Source: Phycisphaerales bacterium (GTDB lineage Bacteria > Planctomycetota > Phycisphaerae > Tepidisphaerales > Tepidisphaeraceae). From it: a stretch of 6,268 bases of DNA. How positions within the stretch are numbered: the first letter of the stretch is position 1; each line of letters opens with the position of its first letter. This document shows positions 1 to 6,268 of this stretch, piece after piece. The notes under the pieces were generated by a model. It searched no databases and was not told where the DNA came from. It saw only the letters and a program-made list of their open reading frames with translations. Both the position numbers and the translations under genes were made by a program. The stretch is from NCBI GenBank assembly GCA_003153655.1, contig PMAK01000112.1, positions 12,663 to 18,930 of the forward strand, given 5' to 3'.

Positions 1-2208
1 GCGCGGCCGACCGGCGCCTCCTTACCTGTCTCGATTGCACAGCACGGAGGCCCTCCTCAGGCCGCCAGCGCCGGTGCGATGACCGGCGCTGATGTTTGGC
101 GCGTGATCCGCTCCAATCTCTGGCTGATTCTCCTCATGTTGGTCATCAGCAGCGTCGCCGGCTATGCAACAAACTACTGGCTTAACAAATACCATCCCCA
201 CTATACCGCCGAGGGAACAGTCGTCGTTGACGTCGGCGACGCCATGTTTTCCACCGATTCATCTCTGCTGCGCCCTCCGTCAGATCCCATGAGCTTTCCG
301 CTGGAAATCAGGCAGCACGCCACGATGCTCAAGAACCAATCGTTGCTGACGCAGGTTCTGCAAAATGCCAACAGCGATGTTCGCAACACCGCATGGTACA
401 ACCGCTTTACCAGTCCCGAGGATCGCAAGGAGGGGTTGGCGGACAAGCTGGAAGTCACCTCCTCCCCTGATTCAAAGTTGATCCTTGTCAGTATGACCGA
501 CAATGATCCCAAGTCCGCCCAGGTCATCGTCCAGTCAGTCGTCGATCAATACATCAAGAATCAGGAAGAACACAATCAGGATCGTCAGTACAAGGAACAT
601 CAAAACCTCGAGCAGGAGGAAATTGCCGAGGAAGGCAAGCTCAAGCTCGTCAACGGCGATATCTCCGACATTCAGGCGGAACTGAATTCCGACGGCGTAA
701 CCGGCACCATGAACAAGATCAACGCCAAGGATCTTGAACTTGAAGAACTCTATAAGGACGTACAGTCCCTAAAGCTGGCGGAACAGACCGATGAGGGACA
801 GTACAACGTGATTATTTCGCAGATCAATTCGGGCCAGGATCCCCCGGAGGTCGCGGAAAGAATTGATAACGATCATGAAGTGCAGGCGGACCGCGAACTG
901 CTCAGCAATTCCGAACTAAGCCAAGACTCGGCGCGCAATGGCAATTTGATGCCCGGAAGCCCTCAGTATTTGCAGGTCGAAAAGAACGGCCAGCTCATCA
1001 AGCAGAAGCTGGAAAAAGCGGAAAATCTCGCTCGCGAACGCTACAAGACCGAAGTCATTGAAGCGCTCCGCCAAAAATTATCCACCGACAAGGGCGAGAT
1101 CGGAATCATGGAAAACAACATCAAGGACATCAACGGCCAGATGGCCCAGTTGACGACCTGGATGGAACAGTTATTGCAAAAGCAATCAGAGCAGGAATCC
1201 ATCATCGCCAAGGAGAAGCATCTCAACGATGAGCTCGAGGAGATCGCAACCTACAACGTCAGAAACGATCTCGCCGGCGTCGAATGGGCCGCTCAGCCGG
1301 AACTTCCGGAAGTTCCAAGCTTCCCCAAGCTGGCCGTGACAATGACCATGGCCGTTGCTCTCGGATTGTGCATCGCGCTCGGCATCGCATTCCTCCGTGA
1401 ATTCATGGACACCTCCATCCGCTCGCCGCGCGACATCAGCCGCGTTGGCAATATGAACCTCCTCGGCATGGTCCCGCATGAGGACGATGATCCACAATCA
1501 GCCGGAGCCCGCCTCCCGGTGGTGATCTTCGAGGCGCCGCATTCGATGATGGCCGAGCAACTTCGTCAGGTCCGCACGCGCCTCCAGCACAGCTCCTCGC
1601 TGGATACCACGCGCAGCATCCTCGTCACCAGCCCGTCCCCCGGCGACGGCAAATCAACCATCGCCTGCAATCTTGCCTGCGGCCTCGCACTCAATGGCCG
1701 CCGCATCCTGCTGGTCGACGCCAACTTCCGCCGCCCGGAATTACATCGCGTCTTCAACCTCAGCAACGAACAGGGCTTCTCCGACGTCCTGAACAATCTG
1801 GCCGTCTTCGAGCACGCCGTGCAGGAAACTCAGGTGCCAAACCTGTTCATTCTCCCCAGCGGCCCCAAGCCGACAAACGCAACGGAGCTCGTCGAGAGCC
1901 AATTGTTTGTCGATTTCCTCGAGCGCACCCTCGAGGAATTTGATCACGTGATCTTCGACAGCGGCCCGCTCCTCTTCGTCTCCGAGACAGTGGGTCTGGC
2001 GCCCCACGTCGATGGCGTCATCACCGTCATCCGCGCCAGGGTCAATACCCGCGGCGTTCTCTCCCGCCTCCGCGATACTCTGCGGCAGGTCAAGGCCGAG
2101 CACCTCGGCGTCGTCCTCAACGCCGTACGCGCTCAGGGCGGTGGATACTACGGCCGCAATATCCGCACCTATTACGAATACCAGAACGGCGGAGGCCGGG
2201 TCTCGTAA
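1..2208 (+). CDS. Polysaccharide biosynthesis tyrosine autokinase (Wzz/BY-kinase fusion), 5' end outside the window
   Basis: An inner-membrane co-polymerase and tyrosine kinase of the Wzc/ExoP type, which controls length and export of capsule or exopolysaccharide through cycles of autophosphorylation. Residues are counted from the ATG at 79. A first membrane helix lies at about 13-32. A long Glu/Gln-rich, probably coiled-coil extracytoplasmic region follows (about 160-390). A proline-rich stretch (PELPEVPSFP, 408-417) leads into the second helix (about 418-438), which ends in the typical EFMD. The kinase domain has EX2RX2R (E493, R496, R499), Walker A SPSPGDGKST (518-527), a second Walker motif VDANFRRP (546-553) and Walker B VIFD (624-627). 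A C-terminal tyrosine cluster (Y690, 691, 698, 699, 701) is the expected autophosphorylation site. The frame is open from base 1 to the ATG (26 codons, Pro/Ala-rich, no GTG or TTG). No ribosome binding site precedes that ATG, as GGAGG at 46-50 is 28 bases away. A start to the left is therefore likely. Oddity: the second Asp of the Walker A' motif is Asn549. Function is sure; the start is not. Confidence 0.93.
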   Translation, partial: ARPTGASLPVSIAQHGGPPQAASAGAMTGADVWRVIRSNLWLILLMLVISSVAGYATNYWLNKYHPHYTAEGTVVVDVGDAMFSTDSSLLRPPSDPMSFPLEIRQHATMLKNQSLLTQVLQNANSDVRNTAWYNRFTSPEDRKEGLADKLEVTSSPDSKLILVSMTDNDPKSAQVIVQSVVDQYIKNQEEHNQDRQYKEHQNLEQEEIAEEGKLKLVNGDISDIQAELNSDGVTGTMNKINAKDLELEELYKDVQSLKLAEQTDEGQYNVIISQINSGQDPPEVAERIDNDHEVQADRELLSNSELSQDSARNGNLMPGSPQYLQVEKNGQLIKQKLEKAENLARERYKTEVIEALRQKLSTDKGEIGIMENNIKDINGQMAQLTTWMEQLLQKQSEQESIIAKEKHLNDELEEIATYNVRNDLAGVEWAAQPELPEVPSFPKLAVTMTMAVALGLCIALGIAFLREFMDTSIRSPRDISRVGNMNLLGMVPHEDDDPQSAGARLPVVIFEAPHSMMAEQLRQVRTRLQHSSSLDTTRSILVTSPSPGDGKSTIACNLACGLALNGRRILLVDANFRRPELHRVFNLSNEQGFSDVLNNLAVFEHAVQETQVPNLFILPSGPKPTNATELVESQLFVDFLERTLEEFDHVIFDSGPLLFVSETVGLAPHVDGVITVIRARVNTRGVLSRLRDTLRQVKAEHLGVVLNAVRAQGGGYYGRNIRTYYEYQNGGGRVS
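67..90. repeat. Perfect 9-bp inverted repeat around the first ATG of the kinase frame
   Basis: AGCGCCGGT (67-75) and ACCGGCGCT (82-90) are perfect reverse complements separated by GCGATG, which places the ATG at 79 inside a six-base loop. The sequence GACCGGCGC also occurs at 9-17 and repeats 81-89, so the left arm has a second possible partner. It may be a real mRNA hairpin or a by-product of GC-rich coding sequence (Ser-Ala-Gly-Ala-Met-Thr-Gly-Ala). If translation starts to the left, as seems likely, it lies inside the coding region. Confidence 0.45.
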
Positions 2209-2242
2209 GTCGCATTAAAACGATAGCTCTTGAAATAGAATC

Positions 2243-2275
2243 GCGGCGCCGAGTGAAAATCGGCGCCGCTTTTTT
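2243..2275 (+). terminator. Rho-independent terminator after the tyrosine autokinase gene
   Basis: A perfect 10-bp GC-rich stem, GCGGCGCCGA (2243-2252) with TCGGCGCCGC (2260-2269), closes a seven-base loop GTGAAAA and is followed at once by six T residues (2270-2275). This is a textbook intrinsic terminator. It lies 34 bases after the kinase stop codon and 57 bases before the GH20 start. It ends the polysaccharide unit and implies that the GH20 gene has its own promoter between 2276 and 2332. I could not pick out a convincing -35/-10 pair there. Confidence 0.92.
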
Positions 2276-2332
2276 GTACCGTAGTCTTGCCAATTCGACG
2301 GCGCTCATCGCGCGAAGGTAAGCTACTGGCCA

Positions 2333-3985
2333 ATGACTACCGATCCCATCGTGCTGTTGCCCGCGCCGCGGCGAATGAGCCGGCACGCGGGCAACTCCAA
2401 CGCGGCCGTCGAGGAGAAAATCAATCCGGCCCTCGCTCATCCGCAGGGATATCACCTTTCAATCACGCCCGCATATTGCAGAATCATCAGCCGCGACGCA
2501 GCCGGAATTTTCTATGGCCGCCAGACGCTTGCACAACTCCAGCGGCAATTTCCCGCGACGCTGCCTTGCCTGGAAATCGAAGATTGGCCGGATTTTCCCG
2601 TGCGCGGCGTCATGCTGGATATCAGCCGCGACAAAGTCCCCACCATGCCCACGCTGTTTTCCCTGGTGGATCGCCTCGCCCAATGGAAGATCAATCATCT
2701 CCAACTCTATATCGAGCATACGTTCGCCTATCGCGGCCACGAAGAAGTCTGGAAGTCCGCCAGTCCAATGACAGCCCAAGAAATTCGCGAGCTTGACCAG
2801 TTCTGCAAAGCACGTTTCATCGAGCTCGTCCCCAATCAAAACAGCTTCGGGCACATGGAGCGCTGGCTCCGGCATCCCCGCTATCTGCCGCTGGCCGAAG
2901 CGCCGGACGGTTCGGAAACACCCTGGGGATTCCGATGGAAAGGCCCATTCAGTCTTTGTCCCACAGATCCCCGCAGCCTGGATCTTCTAAGCGATTTGTA
3001 TTCACAATTTCTGCCGAATTTTTCCAGCCCCCTTTTCAACGTGGGCTGCGATGAAACCTTCGACATCGGCCAGGGCCGCAGCAAAGACGAATGCCTCAAG
3101 CGCGGCGTGCGCCAGGTCTATCTCGAATTCCTGAGTCAGGTGAGCGATCGGGTCTCAAAGCATGGCCGGCGAATGATGTTCTGGGGTGATATCATCCTGC
3201 ACGAACCAGCACTGATTAAACAATTGCCGCCTGGCGCGATCGCACTGAATTGGGGCTACGAGGCAATTCATCCATTTGAAACCGAAGCCAAGCAATTCGG
3301 CCAAAGTGGCGTGGAATTCTACGTCTGCCCCGGAACCAGCAGTTGGTGCAGCATCGCCGGCCGCACCGACAATATGCTCGCCAATCAGCGCGCCGCCGCC
3401 ACGCAGGGCCTCGCCCACGGCGCCGCCGGATATCTGAACACCGATTGGGGCGACTACGGACATCTCCAATATCTCCCAATGAGTTATGCCGGCCTCGCCG
3501 CCGGAGCGGCAATGAGCTGGTGCCTGGAATCCAACCGAAACCTGCCACTGCCGCGGGCGTTGGATATTCACGCATTCGAGGATGCAGCCGGCATGATGGG
3601 CACCGCGGCCTACGATCTCGGGAATGTCTACAAAGCCGTCGGGCCGATCATCCACAACCGATCAGCCCTCTTCAGCGTGCTCGTGCCAACATCGACCCAC
3701 ACCGATCCAATGGAAGGTATCACGCCCCAGGGCCTGGAAGCCGCCGAAGCCGCCATCGACTCCGCAATGCGAAATGTTCACGCCTCCAAAATACAGACAG
3801 CAGATGCGCACCTGATCAAATCCGAATTCGAAAACGCTGCCGCGATGTTGCGATTCGCCTGCCGAAAAGCCAGAGGTGAAGATCCAAAAGAACAACTCAA
3901 ACAGATCATCCAAAATCATCGCCAATGCTGGCTGTCCCGAAACCGCCCCGGTGGGTTGGCGGACAGCATCAGTCGATTGAGATAG
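2333..3985 (+). CDS. Glycoside hydrolase family 20 protein (beta-N-acetylhexosaminidase-like)
   Basis: Probably removes terminal beta-linked N-acetylhexosamine by the substrate-assisted retaining mechanism of family GH20. A short GH20b-like N-terminal domain opens with LLPAPRR (8-14) and continues with GYHLSITP (39-46) and AGIFYGRQTLAQLQ (57-70). The catalytic barrel begins at FPVRGVMLDISRDKVP (88-103). The expected catalytic Asp-Glu pair is D240-E241 in FNVGCDETFDIG (235-246). Further barrel motifs are MMFWGD (281-286), PGTSSWCSIAGRTDN (333-347) and NTDWGDYGH (369-377). Residues 480-550 form a C-terminal extension I do not recognise. There is no signal peptide or membrane segment, so it should act in the cytoplasm, which is unusual for a glycan-degrading enzyme and fits recycling of imported amino-sugar oligosaccharides. 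The ATG at 2333 is the first after an in-frame TAG at 2282. The nearest purine stretch, GAAGG (2314-2318), is 14 bases off, so initiation looks weak. Family sure; exact substrate unknown. Confidence 0.88.
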   Translation: MTTDPIVLLPAPRRMSRHAGNSNAAVEEKINPALAHPQGYHLSITPAYCRIISRDAAGIFYGRQTLAQLQRQFPATLPCLEIEDWPDFPVRGVMLDISRDKVPTMPTLFSLVDRLAQWKINHLQLYIEHTFAYRGHEEVWKSASPMTAQEIRELDQFCKARFIELVPNQNSFGHMERWLRHPRYLPLAEAPDGSETPWGFRWKGPFSLCPTDPRSLDLLSDLYSQFLPNFSSPLFNVGCDETFDIGQGRSKDECLKRGVRQVYLEFLSQVSDRVSKHGRRMMFWGDIILHEPALIKQLPPGAIALNWGYEAIHPFETEAKQFGQSGVEFYVCPGTSSWCSIAGRTDNMLANQRAAATQGLAHGAAGYLNTDWGDYGHLQYLPMSYAGLAAGAAMSWCLESNRNLPLPRALDIHAFEDAAGMMGTAAYDLGNVYKAVGPIIHNRSALFSVLVPTSTHTDPMEGITPQGLEAAEAAIDSAMRNVHASKIQTADAHLIKSEFENAAAMLRFACRKARGEDPKEQLKQIIQNHRQCWLSRNRPGGLADSISRLR

Positions 3986-3996
3986 CCGCACTGAGC

Positions 3997-5199
3997 TTAG
4001 CGCCTATTCCACGGCCAAATCGATTTTCGACGCGCGGGACCCGCCAACCCGGTGATGAACAATTCCTCCATATATCCCGGCCGCATAGAACATTGGTGGC
4101 GCATGCTTCCGATGGAAATGCCGGCTGCACGAGGCAGATCATAAACCCGAAACGAATTGGCCTCGTGATTGATCGACAGAAACGCTTTGCCGTGCTTGCA
4201 CGAAAAACGAAAATACTCAACCGCGTGTTTTTTCGACATCTCCGTCATGCTGTCAACGTTGGCAATGAGATCGAAATTCTCCGCCGTGCTTTCGATCCAA
4301 CTCGGGGGTAAAAGGCGAATTCTGCCGGCTTGATCAGAGATCGGATCGCCCGGCATCCACACGGCGTCGGGTCCGAGCACCGTGCCGAGAAATATCGCCT
4401 GCCCGACATTGCCAAGCGGCAAGTCCACAATCGTATAGTCCTTAATCCCCATGAGCCGCGCATAATACGCCTGCCGGCCCACCCCGGCCCCGATTTCCAG
4501 AACGCGATAACCATCCATAATCCGGCAGAGGTTCACGAATCGCCACGCCTGATAGAGGCAAAGCGGACCCCTCTGGCCGATCACTCCCCGCGAGGTTCGT
4601 ATCCCAAATTCTCCGTCGAACGGGTTCGGAAACTCAATTCCAATTCCCAAAACAGTGTCGAGGCTTGAAAGTATCGCTTCAAGATCAGTCTCCGTGGGTC
4701 GGCTCGGAACCGCTTCGGGGTTCCATGCGCAGCGCGCCCCGGTCGCTTCCGCAAGTCTCGCGAATGTATCAAGCACGAAAGTGGCAAGAATTGTTCGGTG
4801 AACGTCGTGCGCTTCCAGCAACTCAGAGCCCACCCTAAATAGGCTGTCCATGCCGTAATAAAGTTCATTCTGGGCCGGATTGCTCAATACGATTGAGGTC
4901 ACTCCGTCGTCATTGCTCATTAGTGCGTCATGGACGTCATGCTGTCGCCTCCGAATGTACTTCCACATCGAATAACGGCGGCCATCGAATTCTTTCATGG
5001 CAAGCCGATATGCGTTCTTGATTCGACGCACCAAACCGCCATCAACGCGCCAGTCGCCCGGCCTGACTACCACGCCGAAGTCCGCCGACAGACTATTCGC
5101 GATGGGTCGAAACCCAGATGTTGGTTCGTTCATGTATCGTCCGGAGCAATCGGTTAAAGGCGCAGATTGAATCATAGATTTGTGCATTAACTGTGCCAA
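3997..5199 (-). CDS. SAM-dependent methyltransferase, putative sugar O-methyltransferase
   Basis: Predicted to move a methyl group from S-adenosylmethionine to a small acceptor, probably a sugar hydroxyl in a surface glycan. Residues are counted from the TTG at 5199. The Rossmann-type domain occupies the C-terminal half: motif I VLEIGAGVG (233-241), followed by YYARLMGIKDYTIVDLP (245-261) and NVDSMTEM (314-321). The EIGAG...YTIVDLP pattern resembles the putative sugar O-methyltransferase (NanM-type) family; that link is from memory of the family. About 230 residues precede motif I, with no signal peptide or membrane segment, so it is cytoplasmic. The start is uncertain: TTG 5199 has GAAGG only 3 bases upstream and GAAG 10 bases upstream; ATGs at 5187 and 5175 have no good ribosome site; ATG 5133 (beginning MNEPT) has GGA 6 bases upstream. 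It converges on the GH20 gene and diverges from gpsA, so it is probably transcribed alone. G+C is about 55 %, against about 61 % for gpsA. Confidence 0.82.
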   Translation of the reverse strand: MAQLMHKSMIQSAPLTDCSGRYMNEPTSGFRPIANSLSADFGVVVRPGDWRVDGGLVRRIKNAYRLAMKEFDGRRYSMWKYIRRRQHDVHDALMSNDDGVTSIVLSNPAQNELYYGMDSLFRVGSELLEAHDVHRTILATFVLDTFARLAEATGARCAWNPEAVPSRPTETDLEAILSSLDTVLGIGIEFPNPFDGEFGIRTSRGVIGQRGPLCLYQAWRFVNLCRIMDGYRVLEIGAGVGRQAYYARLMGIKDYTIVDLPLGNVGQAIFLGTVLGPDAVWMPGDPISDQAGRIRLLPPSWIESTAENFDLIANVDSMTEMSKKHAVEYFRFSCKHGKAFLSINHEANSFRVYDLPRAAGISIGSMRHQCSMRPGYMEELFITGLAGPARRKSIWPWNRR

Positions 5200-5255
5200 T
5201 AACCTTCAGCTTCACTTCACTCGCAGCCAATCAGCGGAATGAATAAGATACCCCC
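5200..5255. other. Divergent spacer between the methyltransferase and gpsA genes
   Basis: This 56-bp gap must hold, or partly hold, both divergent promoters unless they reach into the methyltransferase 5' end. If the methyltransferase starts at the ATG at 5133, the gap grows to 122 bp. On the minus strand it carries three copies of TGAAG (complements of 5204-5208, 5210-5214 and 5215-5219), which could serve as ribosome binding sequence for the TTG start or as a protein site. I see no convincing sigma-70 -35/-10 pair. Confidence 0.4.
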
Positions 5256-6251
5256 ATGTCCGAACGCGTAACAATCGTCGGCGACGGCGCAATGGCAACC
5301 GTCTGCTCCATCCTCCTCAGCCAGGGCGGCCACGACGTCACCATCTGGGGTGTCTTCGAAGAATCAATCAACCGCCTCATTCAAAACCGCGAAAATCAGC
5401 GCCTCCTCCCCGGCGTAAAACTACCCCGAAACGTTCAACTCACCGCCAACGACGCCGAATGCTTCGAAGGATGTACGCTGATCCTTTCCGCTGTCCCCAC
5501 GCAATACATGCGAAACGTCTGGAAACGCCTGGCGCGCCACGTCCCCGCAGCCGTCCCAATCGTTTCCGTCGCCAAGGGAATCGAGAACCAAACCCTGTTT
5601 CGCCCCACGCAAATCATCGCCGACGTCGTAGGTCGCGGCAGGGGGCTGGCGGCGCTCTCCGGCCCAAATATCGCCGCCGAACTCGCCCGATATCTCCCGG
5701 CCACAGCGGTCGCCGCCGCCGAAGATGCCGAACTCGCCCAGCGCGTTCAGAATGTCTTCTCCACCCAGTGGTTTCGCGTCTATACCAATTCCGATGTCAT
5801 CGGCACGGAACTCGCCGGCGCAACCAAAAACGTCATCGCCATCGCCGCCGGAATTCTCGACGGCCTCGCCGCCGGAAACAACGCCAAAGCCGCCCTCGTC
5901 ACACGCGGCCTCGTCGAAATCACCCGCCTCGGCGTCGCAATGGGCGCACAGGAATTAACCTTCCAGGGCCTCGCCGGCCTCGGCGATCTCATCACAACCT
6001 GCGTCAGCCCCGAAGGCCGCAACCGAACCGTCGGCGAACAAGTCGGCAAGGGCCGCAAACTTCAGGATATCCTCGGAAGCATGGATAGTGTCGCTGAAGG
6101 CGTCCCCACAACCCGCAGCGTGCGCGAACTATCCATCAAATATAACGTTGAGATGCCCATCACCGAGGCGGTTCACGCAGTACTGTTCGAGGGAATGGAT
6201 GTGATTCGCGCGCTGACCACGCTGATGACAAGAGAAGCCAAGGCGGAGTAA
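5256..6251 (+). CDS. gpsA: Glycerol-3-phosphate dehydrogenase [NAD(P)+]
   Basis: Reduces dihydroxyacetone phosphate to sn-glycerol 3-phosphate with NAD(P)H in the cytoplasm, supplying the backbone for phospholipid synthesis. The protein is full length for the family (331 residues). The N-terminal Rossmann domain has the dinucleotide loop GDGAMA (9-14), SAVPTQ (78-83) and AKGIE with K107 (106-110). SGPNIAAE lies at 135-142. The C-terminal helical domain carries the second active-site lysine, K191, in ELAGATKNV (185-193), then NAKAALVTRG (209-218), GLGDLITT with D244 (241-248), the phosphate-binding R255-N-R257, and EGVPTTRSV (281-289). All expected catalytic positions are present. The ATG at 5256 puts the nucleotide-binding loop in its usual place a few residues from the N-terminus. 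The preceding bases (AAGATACCCCC) give no real Shine-Dalgarno. Codons ending in C are strongly favoured. It diverges from the methyltransferase gene and has no evident link to it. The stop is 17 bases from the window end, so any terminator lies outside. Confidence 0.97.
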   Translation: MSERVTIVGDGAMATVCSILLSQGGHDVTIWGVFEESINRLIQNRENQRLLPGVKLPRNVQLTANDAECFEGCTLILSAVPTQYMRNVWKRLARHVPAAVPIVSVAKGIENQTLFRPTQIIADVVGRGRGLAALSGPNIAAELARYLPATAVAAAEDAELAQRVQNVFSTQWFRVYTNSDVIGTELAGATKNVIAIAAGILDGLAAGNNAKAALVTRGLVEITRLGVAMGAQELTFQGLAGLGDLITTCVSPEGRNRTVGEQVGKGRKLQDILGSMDSVAEGVPTTRSVRELSIKYNVEMPITEAVHAVLFEGMDVIRALTTLMTREAKAE

Positions 6252-6268
6252 TACGGATCCCACAGAAA

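Noticed and set aside
1741..2103. A 120-residue minus-strand acidic open frame inside the kinase domain
   Set aside because: It is antisense to conserved kinase-domain sequence and has no recognisable protein features.
2276..2332. Possible promoter for the GH20 gene, with TTGCCA at 2287-2292
   Set aside because: No acceptable -10 box occurs at the right spacing, so I did not annotate it, although a promoter is expected here.
3155..3655. A 166-residue minus-strand open frame antisense to the GH20 gene
   Set aside because: It is the complement of a well-supported coding region, with Gly/Ala-rich composition typical of GC-rich shadows.
3925..4311. A 128-residue plus-strand open frame bridging the GH20 and methyltransferase 3' ends
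   Set aside because: It is mostly antisense to the methyltransferase gene, which has clear SAM-binding motifs. The frame shows no motif and no ribosome site.
5181..5196. Direct repeat TGTGC at 5181-5185 and 5192-5196, one helical turn apart, as an operator
   Set aside because: Five-base units are too short to separate from chance, and they overlap a possible coding start.
3997..5199. The methyltransferase as a clear foreign island on G+C grounds
   Set aside because: Hand counts give about 55 %, lower than gpsA but close to a sampled part of the GH20 gene. The difference is too small to call transfer.
5459..6088. A 209-residue open frame on the plus strand, very rich in Arg and Pro
   Set aside because: It lies wholly inside gpsA in another frame, and its composition is what C-ending codons give when read out of register. 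No domain is recognisable.

Overview
The window is a bacterial chromosomal segment of about 55-62 % G+C by hand count. It carries four substantial genes and no RNA gene, mobile element, CRISPR array or integrase. The style suggests a planctomycete-like bacterium: a Wzz-kinase fusion with a VDANFRRP-type second Walker motif, a GpsA with a GDGAMA nucleotide-binding loop, weak or absent Shine-Dalgarno sequences, and a signal-less GH20 glycosidase. That assignment is inference from protein style and has not been tested by any search.

Layout. (1) From the left edge to 2208 (+) runs a polysaccharide-biosynthesis tyrosine autokinase, a co-polymerase (Wzz) part fused to a BY-kinase part. Its frame is open at the window edge, so the true start is probably outside. 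A strong intrinsic terminator (2243-2275) closes that unit. (2) 2333-3985 (+) is an apparently cytoplasmic glycoside hydrolase family 20 enzyme with an unusually short N-terminal domain. (3) 3997-5199 (-) is a SAM-dependent, probable sugar O-methyltransferase. It converges on the GH20 gene with only 11 bp between the stop codons. (4) 5256-6251 (+) is NAD(P)-dependent glycerol-3-phosphate dehydrogenase (gpsA), divergent from the methyltransferase across a spacer of 56 bp or more.

How they fit together. The autokinase controls chain length and export of an extracellular polysaccharide and probably belongs to a locus that continues to the left. The methyltransferase may decorate a sugar of a surface glycan, and the GH20 enzyme may trim or recycle amino-sugar glycans. 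GpsA is housekeeping, supplying glycerol-3-phosphate for phospholipids. The orientations (+,+,-,+) and the terminator argue against one operon. The shared surface-glycan theme is suggestive, not demonstrated.

I found no convincing new biological system. The points most worth a second look are the altered second Walker motif in the kinase, the divergent active-site motif and compact N-domain of the GH20 enzyme, and the long N-terminal region of the methyltransferase.
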